Source: Dromiciops gliroides (taxonomy: Eukaryota; Chordata; Mammalia; Microbiotheria; Microbiotheriidae). Taken from it: a stretch of DNA of 64,000 bases. The translations under genes were made by a program, and so were the position numbers. The stretch spans positions 301,155,468-301,219,467 of the forward strand of contig NC_057861.1 of assembly GCF_019393635.1 (NCBI RefSeq), given 5' to 3'. Below, in pieces: positions 44,601 through 51,059 of the stretch (the first letter of the stretch is position 1; the number at the start of each line of letters is the position of its first letter). The notes beneath the pieces were generated by a model. The model was not told the origin of the DNA. It worked only from the letters and a program-made list of their open reading frames with translations, and ran no database searches.

Positions 44601-47009
44601 CCCTAGGATAAAGTTCACACTTCTCAGCCTCATATCTAGAGCCCTCTGACCTGCCTTCCCAGGCTTATTTGATATTACTTCCCTACACATAGTCTACCTT
44701 CCTGTCAAACTGTCCTATTAGCTATTCCTCAAATTCTCTCTCCCATCTACAAACTGTCCTAATGAACTTTAAAGAGGAATTTTACTTCACCTATTAGATT
44801 CTTAGCTTCTTTTAAAGCTGAACTCAGGAGCTGCTTACTAGGCAAAGGATCTTCCCAATTGTTACTGCTTTCTATTTTTTCAGCTTATCTTGTTTTTAAT
44901 AATGTTTTCCCCTGAGTAGAATATAAGCTTCTTTAGGGCAGGGCCCATTGTGTCTGTCTTTGTATCCTCAGTGCCTTGTATATATTAGGCACTTAAGAAA
45001 TGTGTTTATGAATGTAATAAATTTGGCATTTAATAAATGTTGAGTTGTAGGATAGAAAACCAAGTTCATTAATGAGAAATCACTTATCACCCCATTTTTG
45101 TCCACCTAGGGGTGAATGAGAAGTACTTTTAAAGTATTATATGGTAATTATGTAAGAAACTTAATAGAAATTAACTGTATTGAATTTCAGGCTAAGTGTG
45201 ACTCCTACTGATAAGGCTTTATCCTTTTCCCAGGAGAGCCTGAATCAAAGCAATATCTTCAGTTTTAGAAGTCATAATGTGAAAGGTAGAAAAGGGTATC
45301 AGGACTGGGTAATCAAAGGTCACGAGTTAGGGAAGTGCATAGGAATGAGATGTCACATCAAATAGAACCTCTACACCTGCACTTTCTTCTTCTTCTTCTT
45401 TTTCTTCTTCTTTCTCTCTCTCTCTTTCTCTGTGCAATGAGAGTTAAGTGACTTGCCCAGGGTCACACAGCTAGTAAGTGTCAAGAGTCTGAGGCTGGAT
45501 TTGAACTCAGGTCCTCCTGAATCCAGGGCTGGTGCTTTATCCACTGCACCACTTAGCTGCCCCCTATACCTGCACTTTCTTGAGACATTTCTCCCCCTCT
45601 CTGGCACTCTTTTGCTGAAAAAGAAGAGGCATGTACTGGTCATTTTGCATCTAATTAATTAGACAAAACTGATAACAACAGCCTTTCTTTCCTATCTGAG
45701 GTAGGACCATATACAAAATGCACCCATTAATTCTTCAAAACAGAAATGTTTATCCCATTTTAATAAAGTAAGTCAGAAATGATAAATCATTATTATTTTA
45801 TATTAAAGGTGATGAAGAATAACTCTGATTCTTTGGGGGCCACAGGTATAGTATTTTTTTTAATGAACATGTAGAGTGAACTGATGGAGAAAAATGGAAG
45901 TTGGGAAAACTCTCCTACTTTGAATTCTACTATTTTACAAGGATCTCAGTTTCCATTTACTTGTTTTCCTATTGAGCAATTGTGAATGACTTAACTACTC
46001 TCAGCAATGCAATGATTCAAGACAATCCCAAGGGACTAATGATGATACTTATTATCCACCCCCATAGAAAGAACTGATAAAAAGAGTACTTGTGGATTGT
46101 ACATACATAACTTGGTTGCAGTCTTGTGGAGGGGAGAGGAAAGGGCAGGAGAAAAATTTTGAACTCTAAATCTTATGAAAATGAATGTTGAAGAGTACCC
46201 TTATATGTAACTGGAAAAATAAAATAAATGTTTGTTGTATTTGTTTTCCTAAATGTAGAACTGAAAATGGCATTCATGGTTTTGTTTGTTTGTTTTGTTT
46301 CTTTGGCGGGCAATGAGGATAAAGTGACTTGCCTAGGGTCATACAGCTAGTAAGTGTCAATTGTCTGAGGCTGCATTTGAACTCAGGTTCTCCTGAATCC
46401 AGGGCTGATGCTTTATCCACTGTGCCACCTAGCTGCCCTGCCCCCTCATTTTTTTAAGGTTATAGGAACATGGATTTAGAGCTGAGAGGGACCGCAATGA
46501 CAGTCTAGTTCAATCCCCTTGTTTTATAAGTGAGGAAACTGAGATCCAGAGATGTTAAGTAAAATGGCTCAAAATTACACAGGTGGTGTTATGATTATTC
46601 CCTCTGACCCTGAGAAATTCTCAGGAAGAAACAAGTTTGTTTTAAAATTTTTTTGTATAAGCCTCTAAATACACAAAGTTTAATCATAGTCTAACCTTAT
46701 TTTTCTTTTCTTCCTCAGGTACATTTATCACTTGCATTCGGAACAGTAATTATGTTTCTCCTCTTGGTTTTGATTCCAATTATCCAATCTCCAAAGATGC
46801 ACCATATTTATATATTTTTCTTTATTCTAATGGGCTTCTTGTTATATCTGGGTTTTGTACACTACAAGCTTCACTTTGGTTGGTTTGATGAAGTCACTTG
46901 CTATTTGCAATTGCTGTTGAATATTTCACCCCCTGAAGGGCCTGAGGAATATATGTCGAAAGAAATCACTTTACCAAAAAAGTACTCTGAAGTTTCAACA
47001 AAAATATAA
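25921..47009 (+). CDS. SLC7A13: SLC7A13-type amino-acid transporter light chain, 4 coding exons, frame-disrupted in exon 1
   Basis: Four exons join with intact GT-AG sites and matching phases (phase 1, phase 1, phase 0). They total 1468 nt; allowing for one surplus base in exon 1 this gives about 488 residues, against about 470 recalled for human SLC7A13. The translation follows that protein throughout: a GAGIF substrate-site motif near residues 28-32, the block LPKKCLALA, LTVLTP at the end of exon 2, SQEGQIPLLF in exon 3 and TCYLQLL in exon 4. It has the hydrophobic profile of a 12-TM APC-superfamily carrier. The cysteine near residue 127 (FYPGC) is in the loop where light chains form the disulfide to their heavy chain. 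In eutherians SLC7A13 (AGT1) pairs with rBAT in the kidney proximal tubule and carries acidic amino acids and cystine. A marsupial paralogue or a recently inactivated copy cannot be excluded. Confidence 0.88.
26198..26205 (+). other. SLC7A13: Homopolymer T8 with one-base frame disruption in SLC7A13 exon 1
   Basis: Upstream homology (GSPFVF) and downstream homology (CLWIHFF...LLLAEY) lie in frames offset by one base, with the switch at or beside this run. Removing one base restores collinearity with the family and keeps the residue count of this segment the same as recalled for human. Seven T instead of eight would give an open gene. The cause may be a homopolymer sequencing error, a segregating indel or a true inactivating mutation. 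Confidence 0.8.
26735..26945 (+). mobile_element. hAT-like non-autonomous DNA element, diverged
   Basis: Starts AATTTCTTACCCTTTTTGTG, followed by TCATAGACCCCTTTGGCAAT; ends with TGACCCCTGTTGAAAAATCT, an approximate inverted match to its start. SLC7A13 intron 1. Confidence 0.45.
27040..27285 (+). mobile_element. MIR-type SINE, near full length
   Basis: GTCTGGAAGACCTAAGTTTA, CTGTGTGACCTTGAGCAAGT, GATCAAATGAGATAATATTT, TTGACACATAGTAGATGC. Confidence 0.75.
27340..27473 (+). mobile_element. WSINE1-type SINE
   Basis: GGGGCAGCTAGGTGGCATAG through CAAGTCACTTAACCCCAAAA; slightly short in the middle. Confidence 0.9.
27480..28725. other. Intronic sequence without recognised genes
   Basis: SLC7A13 intron 1. 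Only an (ATT)n tract at about 28324-28346 stands out. Confidence 0.45.
28730..28870 (+). mobile_element. MIR-type SINE
   Basis: ATGTGTGACCTTGGGCAATC, CCTCAGTTCCCTCATATACA, AAAATGAAGGGTTTGAACTA. Confidence 0.65.
28875..29310 (+). mobile_element. MIR-type SINE split by a younger SINE
   Basis: Left part 28875-29018 (GGCATGAATCCAAATCCTAC, GCCTCGGTTTCTGCATCTGA) and right part 29206-29310 (GGGAATAACAGCATATACAT, TTCACAGGGTTATTGTAAGA) are halves of one MIR separated by the WSINE1 copy at 29020-29205. Confidence 0.75.
29020..29205 (+). mobile_element. WSINE1-type SINE with (GAAA)n tail
   Basis: Complete copy with a GAAAGAAAGAGAGAAAGAGA microsatellite tail of about 50 bp, inserted in the MIR just after the AAAAATGGGAA motif. 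Confidence 0.92.
29335..29925 (-). mobile_element. LTR fossil, probably solo
   Basis: On the minus strand a long U3-like region leads to a TATA box (GTATAAAAC, plus coordinates about 29450-29458) followed by an R/U5-like stretch. No internal retroviral sequence adjoins it. Family not assigned and borders approximate. In SLC7A13 intron 1. Confidence 0.45.
30071..30217 (-). mobile_element. WSINE1-type SINE with 15-bp target duplication
   Basis: AAGAAATCCATTGTT at 30056-30070 and 30218-30232 is exact around a complete antisense copy, suggesting a relatively young insertion. Confidence 0.95.
30245..30365 (+). repeat. Unclassified dispersed repeat, 5' module
   Basis: TTATTAAATGCCTACTATGT, GCCAGGTACTTCACTAAGCA, CTCAAGGACTTTCTATCTAA. 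Confidence 0.65.
30463..30578 (+). mobile_element. WSINE1-type SINE, tail missing
   Basis: GGGGGCGGCTAGGTGGCACA to GACCCTGGGCAAGTCATTTT; lacks the CCTCATTGCC end and the A tail. Confidence 0.92.
30650..30797 (+). mobile_element. WSINE1-type SINE
   Basis: Complete copy, head to TTGCCTCACTAAAAAAAAAA tail. Confidence 0.94.
30800..31405. other. Intronic sequence without recognised genes
   Basis: SLC7A13 intron 1. Small overlapping open frames here (30804-31246) show no family likeness. Confidence 0.4.
31410..31520 (+). mobile_element. MIR-like SINE 3' part
   Basis: CACAACCTTTCTCGACCTTA, GTTTCCTTGCCTAGATGATG, GGCCCATTCCAGCTCTAAAT. Confidence 0.5.
31820..32330 (+). repeat. Unclassified dispersed repeat, 5' to internal modules
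   Basis: ATTATTAAACCTATGCCCTG, TGCCAGGCACTATACTAAGT, CTCAAGGAGCATCCATTTTA, then TTGAAAGAAGCCATGGAAGC, GAGGCAGTGGTGAGGACAAA and CAGGAGATGGTGTGTTGTAT. The most complete copy in the window; it appears inserted in the L1. Confidence 0.65.
32552..32675 (+). mobile_element. Severely 5'-truncated L1 3' end
   Basis: GGAGAGGAGGGCAGGTAGGG, AGTTTGAAACTCAAATTTC, then TTAACTTATAACTGGAAAAA and AATAAAATACTG: only the last ~120 bp of an L1, within the RT region of the older L1. Confidence 0.75.
32678..32790 (+). mobile_element. 5'-truncated WSINE1-type SINE
   Basis: Begins at CACTGGCCCTGG (no A box) and ends with AAAACAAAACAAAAAC. It directly follows the short L1 tail. Confidence 0.9.
34290..34560 (+). mobile_element. 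L2 LINE 3' end
   Basis: TGTTTCCTTGAACCCATTCA, CTAAGATCCTTGAGATTGGG, TTTTTATCCCCAGCCCAGAG, AATTAGAAATAAATGTTC. Confidence 0.65.
34757..34947 (-). mobile_element. Small non-autonomous hAT-like element
   Basis: In reverse complement it starts TTCAAACTCAAAATAGAATT, has GACCACTAAACCATACATAA and GCTGCATATTGACTTAATTT, and ends GTGCTTGACACCTCTG. Same family as 12746-12988, opposite orientation. Confidence 0.6.
35020..35150 (+). mobile_element. MIR-type SINE, diverged
   Basis: GAGGAAGACCTGGGGTTCAA, GTCCAACCTCTGACACATAA, GTGGACAAGGCATTTAAACC. Confidence 0.6.
35262..35393 (+). CDS. SLC7A13: SLC7A13 coding exon 2
   Basis: The exon is 132 nt, flanked by a TTTTAG acceptor and a GTATGG donor. With the single base carried from exon 1 it reads GEVKNPEKNIPRCIFTAL, then the hydrophobic stretch FLVTILYLLVNIAYLTVL, then TPEEIIAS. 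This is the segment with the strongly conserved GE(V/L)KxPxKxIP motif at a cytoplasmic loop of SLC7 light chains, followed by a transmembrane helix. It leaves one base (G) for the Asp codon that opens exon 3. There are no stops in frame. The long open ORF search misses it because the exon lacks an ATG and is short. Confidence 0.92.
35430..35640 (+). mobile_element. L2 LINE 3' end
   Basis: TGTCCCACTAGATTGTAAGT, CTTCCCTGAAACCTAGAACA, GCTTTATAAATGTTAGTGAG. Confidence 0.6.
35690..36690 (-). mobile_element. LTR-like fossil with a SINE insertion
   Basis: On the minus strand a U3-like region precedes TTTAATAAAGTT (poly(A) signal, plus coordinates about 35838-35849) and a T-rich downstream stretch. 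No coding region is attached. Boundaries and family uncertain. In SLC7A13 intron 2. Confidence 0.35.
36396..36559 (+). mobile_element. WSINE1-type SINE with 15-bp target duplication
   Basis: GAGAAAGAAGGCACA at 36381-36395 and 36560-36574 is exact. Confidence 0.95.
36850..37003 (-). mobile_element. WSINE1-type SINE with 14-bp target duplication
   Basis: ATGGAACAAGCATT at 36836-36849 and 37004-37017 is exact; antisense copy with a (GTTT)n tail. Confidence 0.95.
37085..37870 (+). mobile_element. L1 3' end
   Basis: CACACCCATCAGATTAGCAA, GGATTCTGGAAAGCAATTTG, ACAATACCATTACTGTACCC, GTACAAAAATATGCATAGCA, CAAAGTGAGCAGAAACCAAC: the L1 3' region, diverged, in SLC7A13 intron 2. Confidence 0.75.
37871..38860. 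other. Intronic sequence without recognised genes
   Basis: SLC7A13 intron 2. The 73-codon frame at 37949-38170 looks random. No clear repeat. Confidence 0.4.
38882..39051 (-). mobile_element. WSINE1-type SINE with 15-bp target duplication
   Basis: GACAGGCAACACTTT at 38867-38881 and 39052-39066 is exact. Confidence 0.95.
39394..39553 (-). mobile_element. WSINE1-type SINE with 13-bp target duplication
   Basis: CTAACTGCCTTTT at 39381-39393 and 39554-39566 brackets the antisense copy. Confidence 0.93.
39567..40425. other. Intronic sequence without recognised genes
   Basis: SLC7A13 intron 2; A-rich toward the right, grading into L1-like sequence. Confidence 0.4.
40430..41090 (+). mobile_element. 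L1 ORF2 fragment, decayed
   Basis: GAAATGGATACATATTTACA, AAAGCCATAAATGAGCTCCC, AACCAGATGGATTCGCAAGT (the KAINELPxKKSPGPDG(F) region of ORF2 before the RT core) and TAATGTTGATACCCATGT. Many breaks. Confidence 0.65.
41718..41740 (+). repeat. (GA)n microsatellite
   Basis: GAGAGAGAGAGAGAGAGAGA, about 11 units. Confidence 0.9.
41930..42850 (+). mobile_element. L2 LINE fragment
   Basis: CTCATCAGCTCCCATGGGTT, ATCTCTATGCTGATGATTCT, GATCCAAAACGGAACTCATC, GAGTCATCTTGGATTCCTCA, GTCGATTTCACCTTTGCAAC, AGATTATTGTAATAGCCTGC: L2 order preserved. In SLC7A13 intron 2, just before exon 3. Confidence 0.75.
43334..43695 (+). CDS. SLC7A13: SLC7A13 coding exon 3
   Basis: The acceptor is TTTTTAATAG and the donor GTAAAG. 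The translation begins DAVAMTWIDRVIPSCQWI and includes SQEGQIPLLFSMLNNHSSPALPVI, a hallmark segment of SLC7 light chains, then two hydrophobic helices and KLRYQKPNLPRPFK. The frame is open over the whole 362 nt. The exon ends exactly after a Lys codon (phase 0). The adjoining in-frame read-through into the intron after 43695 is not homologous. Confidence 0.92.
44060..45050 (+). mobile_element. L2 LINE fragment with 3' end, split by a SINE
   Basis: Left part to about 44250 (ATTCTCAATTTCTAAGTCAT, ATTGGCAAATCCTATCAATT), right part 44470-45050 (GGTCTGACCATGCCACACTC, GGATAAAGTTCACACTTCTC, CTTTAGGGCAGGGCCCATTG, AATAAATGTTGAGTTG). SLC7A13 intron 3. Confidence 0.75.
44255..44470 (+). mobile_element. 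Long-type SINE inserted in L2
   Basis: GGGGCAGTGAGATGGTGAAG, GCCCTGGAGTTAGGAGGACC, CTCAGTTTCCTCATCTGTAA, GGAGAAGAAAATGGCAAACT. The surrounding L2 continues on both sides with GGGCCCCT at each junction. Confidence 0.85.
45389..45563 (-). mobile_element. WSINE1-type SINE with (CTT)n/(CT)n tail and 18-bp target duplication
   Basis: CTACACCTGCACTTTCTT (45371-45388) and CTATACCTGCACTTTCTT (45564-45581) differ at one base. Confidence 0.94.
45971..46240 (+). mobile_element. Short HAL1/L1 3' tail insertion with 10-bp target duplication
   Basis: Starts ATTGAGCAATTGTGAATGAC and ends AATAAAATAAATGTTTGTTG; closely matches the HAL1 tail at about 7300-7575. Flanked by TTGTTTTCCT at 45961-45970 and 46241-46250. 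SLC7A13 intron 3. Confidence 0.88.
46285..46441 (-). mobile_element. WSINE1-type SINE
   Basis: Antisense copy with a (GTTT)n tail, from GGCGGGCAATGAGGATAAAG to CCACCTAGCTGCCCTG. Confidence 0.92.
46455..46610 (-). mobile_element. MIR-like SINE
   Basis: ATGGATTTAGAGCTGAGAGG, CTAGTTCAATCCCCTTGTTT, GAAACTGAGATCCAGAGATG, TTACACAGGTGGTG. Confidence 0.7.
46719..47009 (+). CDS. SLC7A13: SLC7A13 coding exon 4 and stop
   Basis: Follows a pyrimidine-rich acceptor (TTCTTCCTCAG). It starts VHLSLAFGTVIMFLLLVL, the penultimate helix, continues with SPKMHHIYIFFFILMGFLLYL and then WFDEVTCYLQLLLNI, and stops at TAA 47007-47009. The human homologue, as recalled, ends shortly after the CYLQLLFNI segment; here an additional tail of about 20 residues rich in Glu, Lys and Ser follows. 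ATTAAA motifs at about 47015 and 47042 could be poly(A) signals. Confidence 0.92.
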   Translation, partial: VHLSLAFGTVIMFLLLVLIPIIQSPKMHHIYIFFFILMGFLLYLGFVHYKLHFGWFDEVTCYLQLLLNISPPEGPEEYMSKEITLPKKYSEVSTKI

Positions 47010-47132
47010 CAAAGATTAAACACATGTTGAAAAAATGATTTATTAAAGTATTTTTGAACTATCCACAGCCTTTTATGTGTGTCAATATATGATCCATGAA
47101 AACCACAACAATTCATCTGTCTATTACTTGTA

Positions 47133-47199
47133 TTGCTCTTTTTTTGTGTGAGGCAATTGGAGTTAAGTGATTTGCCTAGGGTCACCCAGCTAGCAAGTG
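47133..47199 (-). mobile_element. Severely 5'-truncated WSINE1-type SINE with 17-bp target duplication
   Basis: Only the last ~65 bp of the SINE (TTGGAGTTAAGTGATTTGCC, TAGGGTCACCCAGCTAGC). TCTGTCTATTACTTGTA at 47116-47132 and 47200-47216 is exact. Confidence 0.93.
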
Positions 47200-47279
47200 T
47201 CTGTCTATTACTTGTAATGGGAGTCTACCAGGCCTCTTCCTAAAAGAAGGCAAATAATACCACATGTGGTATGATTACA

Positions 47280-47730
47280 CTATCTTCACACCTTTCCTCC
47301 CTCAATCTACCCCTCTTCTGAATTTCCCTATTTTTGTTGAGAGTACCATTATTCTTCTATGTCATCACAATCACCGTGCCATCTTTAATTTTTGACTCTC
47401 CCTCATCCTACATATCCAATCATTTGCTAAATCCTGTTGGTTCTATTTCCCTATCTTTGAAATCTGGCCCCTTCTCTACCCACAAGGTCAGCTCAAACCC
47501 TCATCACCTATCACCTTTAGTACTAAAGTAGCATGCATTTTTGGTTTCTCTTCCTTGTATGTCTCTTCTCTCCTATCCAAGTCCCATACAGGTGCCAAAA
47601 GGATTTTCCTAAAGCACAGGTCTTATTCTGTCCTCCCCACCCATTCTCAATAAACTTCAGTCACTATCTATTGACTTTAGCATCAAATATTACTTCTTCT
47701 TAATCTTATCCTTTTAAAATGTTCTAGTTC
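47280..47730 (+). mobile_element. L2 LINE fragment
   Basis: CATATCCAATCATTTGCTAA, AAATCCTGTTGGTTCTATTT, AAAAGGATTTTCCTAAAGCA, TTCTCAATAAACTTCAGTCA. Confidence 0.7.
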
Positions 47731-47768
47731 TGTGTAAGTTTCATAATGAACATAATTACTAATGCAGG

Positions 47769-47791
47769 AGTACATATATATATATATATAA
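47769..47791 (+). repeat. (AT)n microsatellite
   Basis: About ten ATAT units after GAGTAC. Confidence 0.85.
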
Positions 47792-47859
47792 TTTATAAAT
47801 AAGCAAATAGGGCTCACGCTCAAAAATGTTTTACTGATAGAGTACTTGATAAAAAAAAT

Positions 47860-48040
47860 TGAAGACTAGTGATCTAATCTAATCCTTATCTTACAAAGGA
47901 ATAAACTGAGGTTCAGAAAAGGGAAGTGACATACCCAAAGTCACACAGGTTTTAAAATAGCAAAGTTGAGATATAAAACTAAGTCCTCTAATTCCAGAAC
48001 TAGTGTTTGCTTAATTATCTCCATACTGCCTCCATATTAG
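47860..48040 (-). mobile_element. MIR-like SINE
   Basis: TCTTACAAAGGAATAAACTG, AAGTGACATACCCAAAGTCA, CTAATTCCAGAACTAGTGTT. Confidence 0.6.
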
Positions 48041-48139
48041 GAAAGATTTAGAATATGAGTTCCAGAGGACAGTTACCTGTTCCTCTGAACACTTAGCATG
48101 TATAGGCACTTAAAATATATACACTAATGGTTTTGTTGT

Positions 48140-48240
48140 TGTTTGTTGCTGTTCAGTGGTTTGGTCATGTCCAACTCTTCATGACCCCATAGACCATAGC
48201 AGTCCAGGTCGTCTATCCTCAAAGTCTGTCCAAGTTCATG
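48140..48240 (-). mobile_element. Diverged fragment resembling the long-type SINE 3' module
   Basis: GTTCAGTGGTTTGGTCATGT followed by CCAACTCTTCATGACCCCAT. Confidence 0.6.
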
Positions 48241-48261
48241 TTCATTGCTTCTATGATACTA

Positions 48262-48308
48262 TCTAGATGGATGGATGGATGGGTAGATGGATGGATGGAT
48301 GGATGGGG
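48262..48308 (+). repeat. (GATG)n microsatellite
   Basis: GATGGATGGATGGATGGGTA then further GATG units; a single GGTA interruption. Confidence 0.9.
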
Positions 48309-48349
48309 GAGGGGTTAGAGAAAATATAAGCCCATATCACCCTCTTGGT

Positions 48350-48535
48350 GTTGTAGAAACATAGATCCTTTCATAGGAAAGACTTTAGAGGACATCTAGT
48401 TCAACCCATTCATTTCACTGGTGAGAAAACAGAAAGCCCAGAAAATTAAATGATAGGTTGGAAATGTAGGAGATGATATTTGAACATATATAATCTGATT
48501 CCAAAATCTGGACACCTTCCACCTTATCACACTAT
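48350..48535 (-). mobile_element. MIR-like SINE
   Basis: GAGGACATCTAGTTCAACCC, GGTGAGAAAACAGAAAGCCC, GATTCCAAAATCTGGACACC. Confidence 0.6.
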
Positions 48536-48920
48536 CCCCCTTGGGACAATAGCTTCATCTTTCTGGGTCTCAATTGCCTTGTTTGTCAAGTCCATCAAAT
48601 TCAACAAACTAACATCTACTAATTGCCTTCTCTATCCAGACACTGTGTTGAGTCCTGTAGGCATTAAGATAAACATAAAATAGTCACTGCTCCTAAAGGG
48701 AGCTTACAGTCCATCTGGGAAAACAACACTTACAAATACAGGAATAGTTGTGTGTCTCCTATTCCTAGGTGTGAAAATTCCCTTTACCAATGTAGGTGAA
48801 TACAGATTCCCTTGTGTGTCCTTGGGAGACAAGACAGGCACCAACAAGTCTGTGCCAAACTGGGAAAATGTTTGTGTAGCTGGGGTCCTTTGTAGATAAG
48901 CAGACCTTCCTATATTCATG

Positions 48921-49083
48921 GCTTCTTAAACTTTTTCCACTCTTGACCCCTTTTCACCCAAGAAATTTTTATGTGACTCTGGGTAAATAGGTATACAAAT
49001 AGGTATACACAACCTTTTACTGTTGCCAAAATTTTTGTGACCCTGACATTCAGTATGGGGTTAAGACCCATAGTTTAAGAAGC
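48921..49083 (+). mobile_element. Miniature hAT-like element, copy 1
   Basis: Perfect 12-bp inverted termini GCTTCTTAAACT (48921-48932) and AGTTTAAGAAGC (49072-49083) around 139 bp of non-coding sequence. Shares termini with 49405-49845. Confidence 0.7.
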
Positions 49084-49084
49084 T

Positions 49085-49395
49085 TTGGTCTAGGAGGTTC
49101 CAAGGGAAAAGAATGCTGCTTTTGCCATCACCTTGCTCCACCCCTTCAGGAGGGGTTTTATCCTTTTCCCACCTTTACTGCACCTTTCCCCCTCCCATGC
49201 CACTCCCCTTCTTGGTATCTTCGCCTTACTTTGTCCTGCAATCACAAATATGCAAACTTCTATATGAATTGTGAACTCTTTGGGCTCTACATGCACGTTC
49301 ATTTCTCTTGTAATAAACCTGATTTTCACCTAAGTCTCAGGACATTGTGATTGCCTGTTTGACAGTACCGGCTCCGTAACTTCCAGTCTTAGAGT
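49085..49395 (+). mobile_element. LTR-like fossil
   Basis: CTTGTAATAAACCTGATTTT (poly(A) signal near 49309) followed by a U5-like CATTGTGATTGCCTGTTTGA. It lies between two hAT-like elements and has no coding part. Family and borders uncertain. Confidence 0.35.
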
Positions 49396-49404
49396 TGTCC
49401 AGAG

Positions 49405-49845
49405 CAGGGCTTCTCAAATTTTTTCTACTCGACTTCTTTTCACCAAGAAAGTTTTACTCAAGCTGAGTATATATTACATTAACTTCACACCTTTCCTCCC
49501 TCAACACACCTCTCTTAAACTGTGGGTGGAGACCCCATACAGGGTCAAGTAGAGCTTGAGAAAAATTCAGCAACATTAAAAGGTTATGTATACTGGGCAG
49601 CTAGGTGGTGCAGTGGTTAAAGCACCAGCCCTGGATTCAGGAGGACCTGAGTTCAAATCCAGCCTCAGATACTTGACACTTACTAGCTGTGTGACCCTGG
49701 GCAAGTTACTTAACCCTCATTGCCTGTCCCCTCCCCCCCAAAAAAAGGTTATGTATACCTATTTTATATACCTATATACCTTGGGTCAAATAAAAATTTT
49801 TCAGGCAAAAAGGGCTCATGAGTGGAAAAAGTTTAAGAAGCCCTG
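49405..49845 (+). mobile_element. Miniature hAT-like element, copy 2, carrying a SINE
   Basis: Left end CAGGGCTTCTCAAATTTTTT (49405) and right end AAAGTTTAAGAAGCCCTG (to 49845) are inverted repeats. Flanking octamers GTCCAGAG (49397-49404) and GCCTAGAG (49846-49853) match at 6 of 8, consistent with an 8-bp hAT target duplication. A WSINE1 copy is inserted at 49594-49742. Confidence 0.7.
49594..49742 (+). mobile_element. WSINE1-type SINE with 16-bp target duplication
   Basis: AAAAGGTTATGTATAC at 49578-49593 and 49743-49758 is exact. Confidence 0.95.
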
Positions 49846-49854
49846 GCCTAGAGC

Positions 49855-49960
49855 AGTGGTTCCCAAACTTCTTGGTCTCAATATCCCTTTATACTCTTAA
49901 AAATTATTGAGAAATAACAGTTTTTGTCTGTTATTGATTTTGTCTGCATGAGTATGATTA
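49855..49960 (+). mobile_element. hAT (Charlie/Tip100-like) left-end fragment
   Basis: CAGTGGTTCCCAAACTTCTT is a typical hAT terminus, followed by GGTCTCAATATCCCTTTATA and CTCTTAAAAATTATTGAGAA. The right end is not found. Confidence 0.5.
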
Positions 49961-50027
49961 TACATAGATTTGTGTATATGCACATGTACACATATACAGA
50001 TATAGATACAACACACCCCCACCAATA

Positions 50028-50095
50028 AATACACACATGCATGCGTGCATGCACACATACATACATACAACACACACACACACATATACATACAT
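50028..50095 (+). repeat. CA/CATA-rich simple repeat
   Basis: ACACACATGCATGCGTGCAT, then ACATACATACATACAACACA and CACACACA. Accounts for several Cys/His-rich open frames here on both strands. Confidence 0.9.
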
Positions 50096-50097
50096 CC

Positions 50098-50345
50098 CAG
50101 GGCAGCTAGGTGGTGCACCACATAGAGTACTTGGCCTGAAGTCTGAAAAACTCATATTCCTGAGTTCAAATATGACCTTCAGATACTACATCTGTGCATG
50201 TAAGTCACTTAATCCCTGTTTGTCTCAGTTTCTTCATCTGTAAGATGAACTGGAGAAGGAAATGGCAAATCACTGCAGTATCTTTGCCAAGGAAACCCCA
50301 AATGGGATCAGGAAGAGTTGGACATGACTATACAGCAACAATGTG
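50098..50345 (+). mobile_element. Long-type SINE
   Basis: CAGGGCAGCTAGGTGGTGCA, TCCTGAGTTCAAATATGACC, TGTCTCAGTTTCTTCATCTG, GGAGAAGGAAATGGCAAATC, AAGAGTTGGACATGACT: the complete composite in sense. Confidence 0.9.
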
Positions 50346-50589
50346 TGTACAATATAAACACAGATAAATATGTATAATTGTTATGAACTTGGCCTTTGAC
50401 CATTTTAAGGATCTGTGGGATTTTGGAACTACCCTTCGATAACAGCCAGCCTTGAGCACTGAGAGGTTATGACTTGCCCAGGGTCACTAAGGCCACTATG
50501 TGCCAGTGGTGGGACTTACTATAAATAGCTAACATTTATATAATGCATACATGTCTCCTACATACACACATACTCATACACAATTAAGA

Positions 50590-50800
50590 GGAAGCCAAGT
50601 GACCTGATGGATAGAGAATGCAGGTTGAGTAAAGAAGCCCGGGGTTAAAAAAGCTTCTCAGTCACTGTGTTGGTCCTGGATACTCACTTACTTGTGTGCC
50701 TCAGTTTCCTAAACTGTAAAATAGGGCATCTACCTCGTGAGTGTTGATGAGATATCTGTAAAAACCTGCCTGGAATATAGGAGGCACTTAATAAACCCTT
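50590..50800 (+). mobile_element. MIR-type SINE
   Basis: GTGACCTGATGGATAGAGAA, GTGCCTCAGTTTCCTAAACT, TAGGAGGCACTTAATAAACC. Confidence 0.65.
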
Positions 50801-51059
50801 ATTCCCTTCCCTCCCAACAACACTTTTTACTGACAAACCCTCAATTTCACTTTCTTCTCTTAATCCTTGTCATGATTCCCTTGTTTTTCGAATTTGATTT
50901 GATTACAGTTTATGTTACCCGTAGGTGCACGTACATGGCTTTTATGAATGTGTGCATGCATGCATACACACATACTTGGCTCATTTAGGGAAGCTGGACT
51001 TCCACATATCCTGACGGACGCTTCTTTTATAAAACTTCCACCCCTCCAAACAACCACAT

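Noticed and set aside
48262-48308. Regular short repeats that might suggest an array
   Set aside because: A plain (GATG)n microsatellite with no spacers.
49586-49900. Repeated peptide of the form KAPALDSGGPEFKSSLRYLT at many loci
   Set aside because: It is the translation of the WSINE1 head and B-box region in one frame, so recurrence reflects the SINE and not a gene family.
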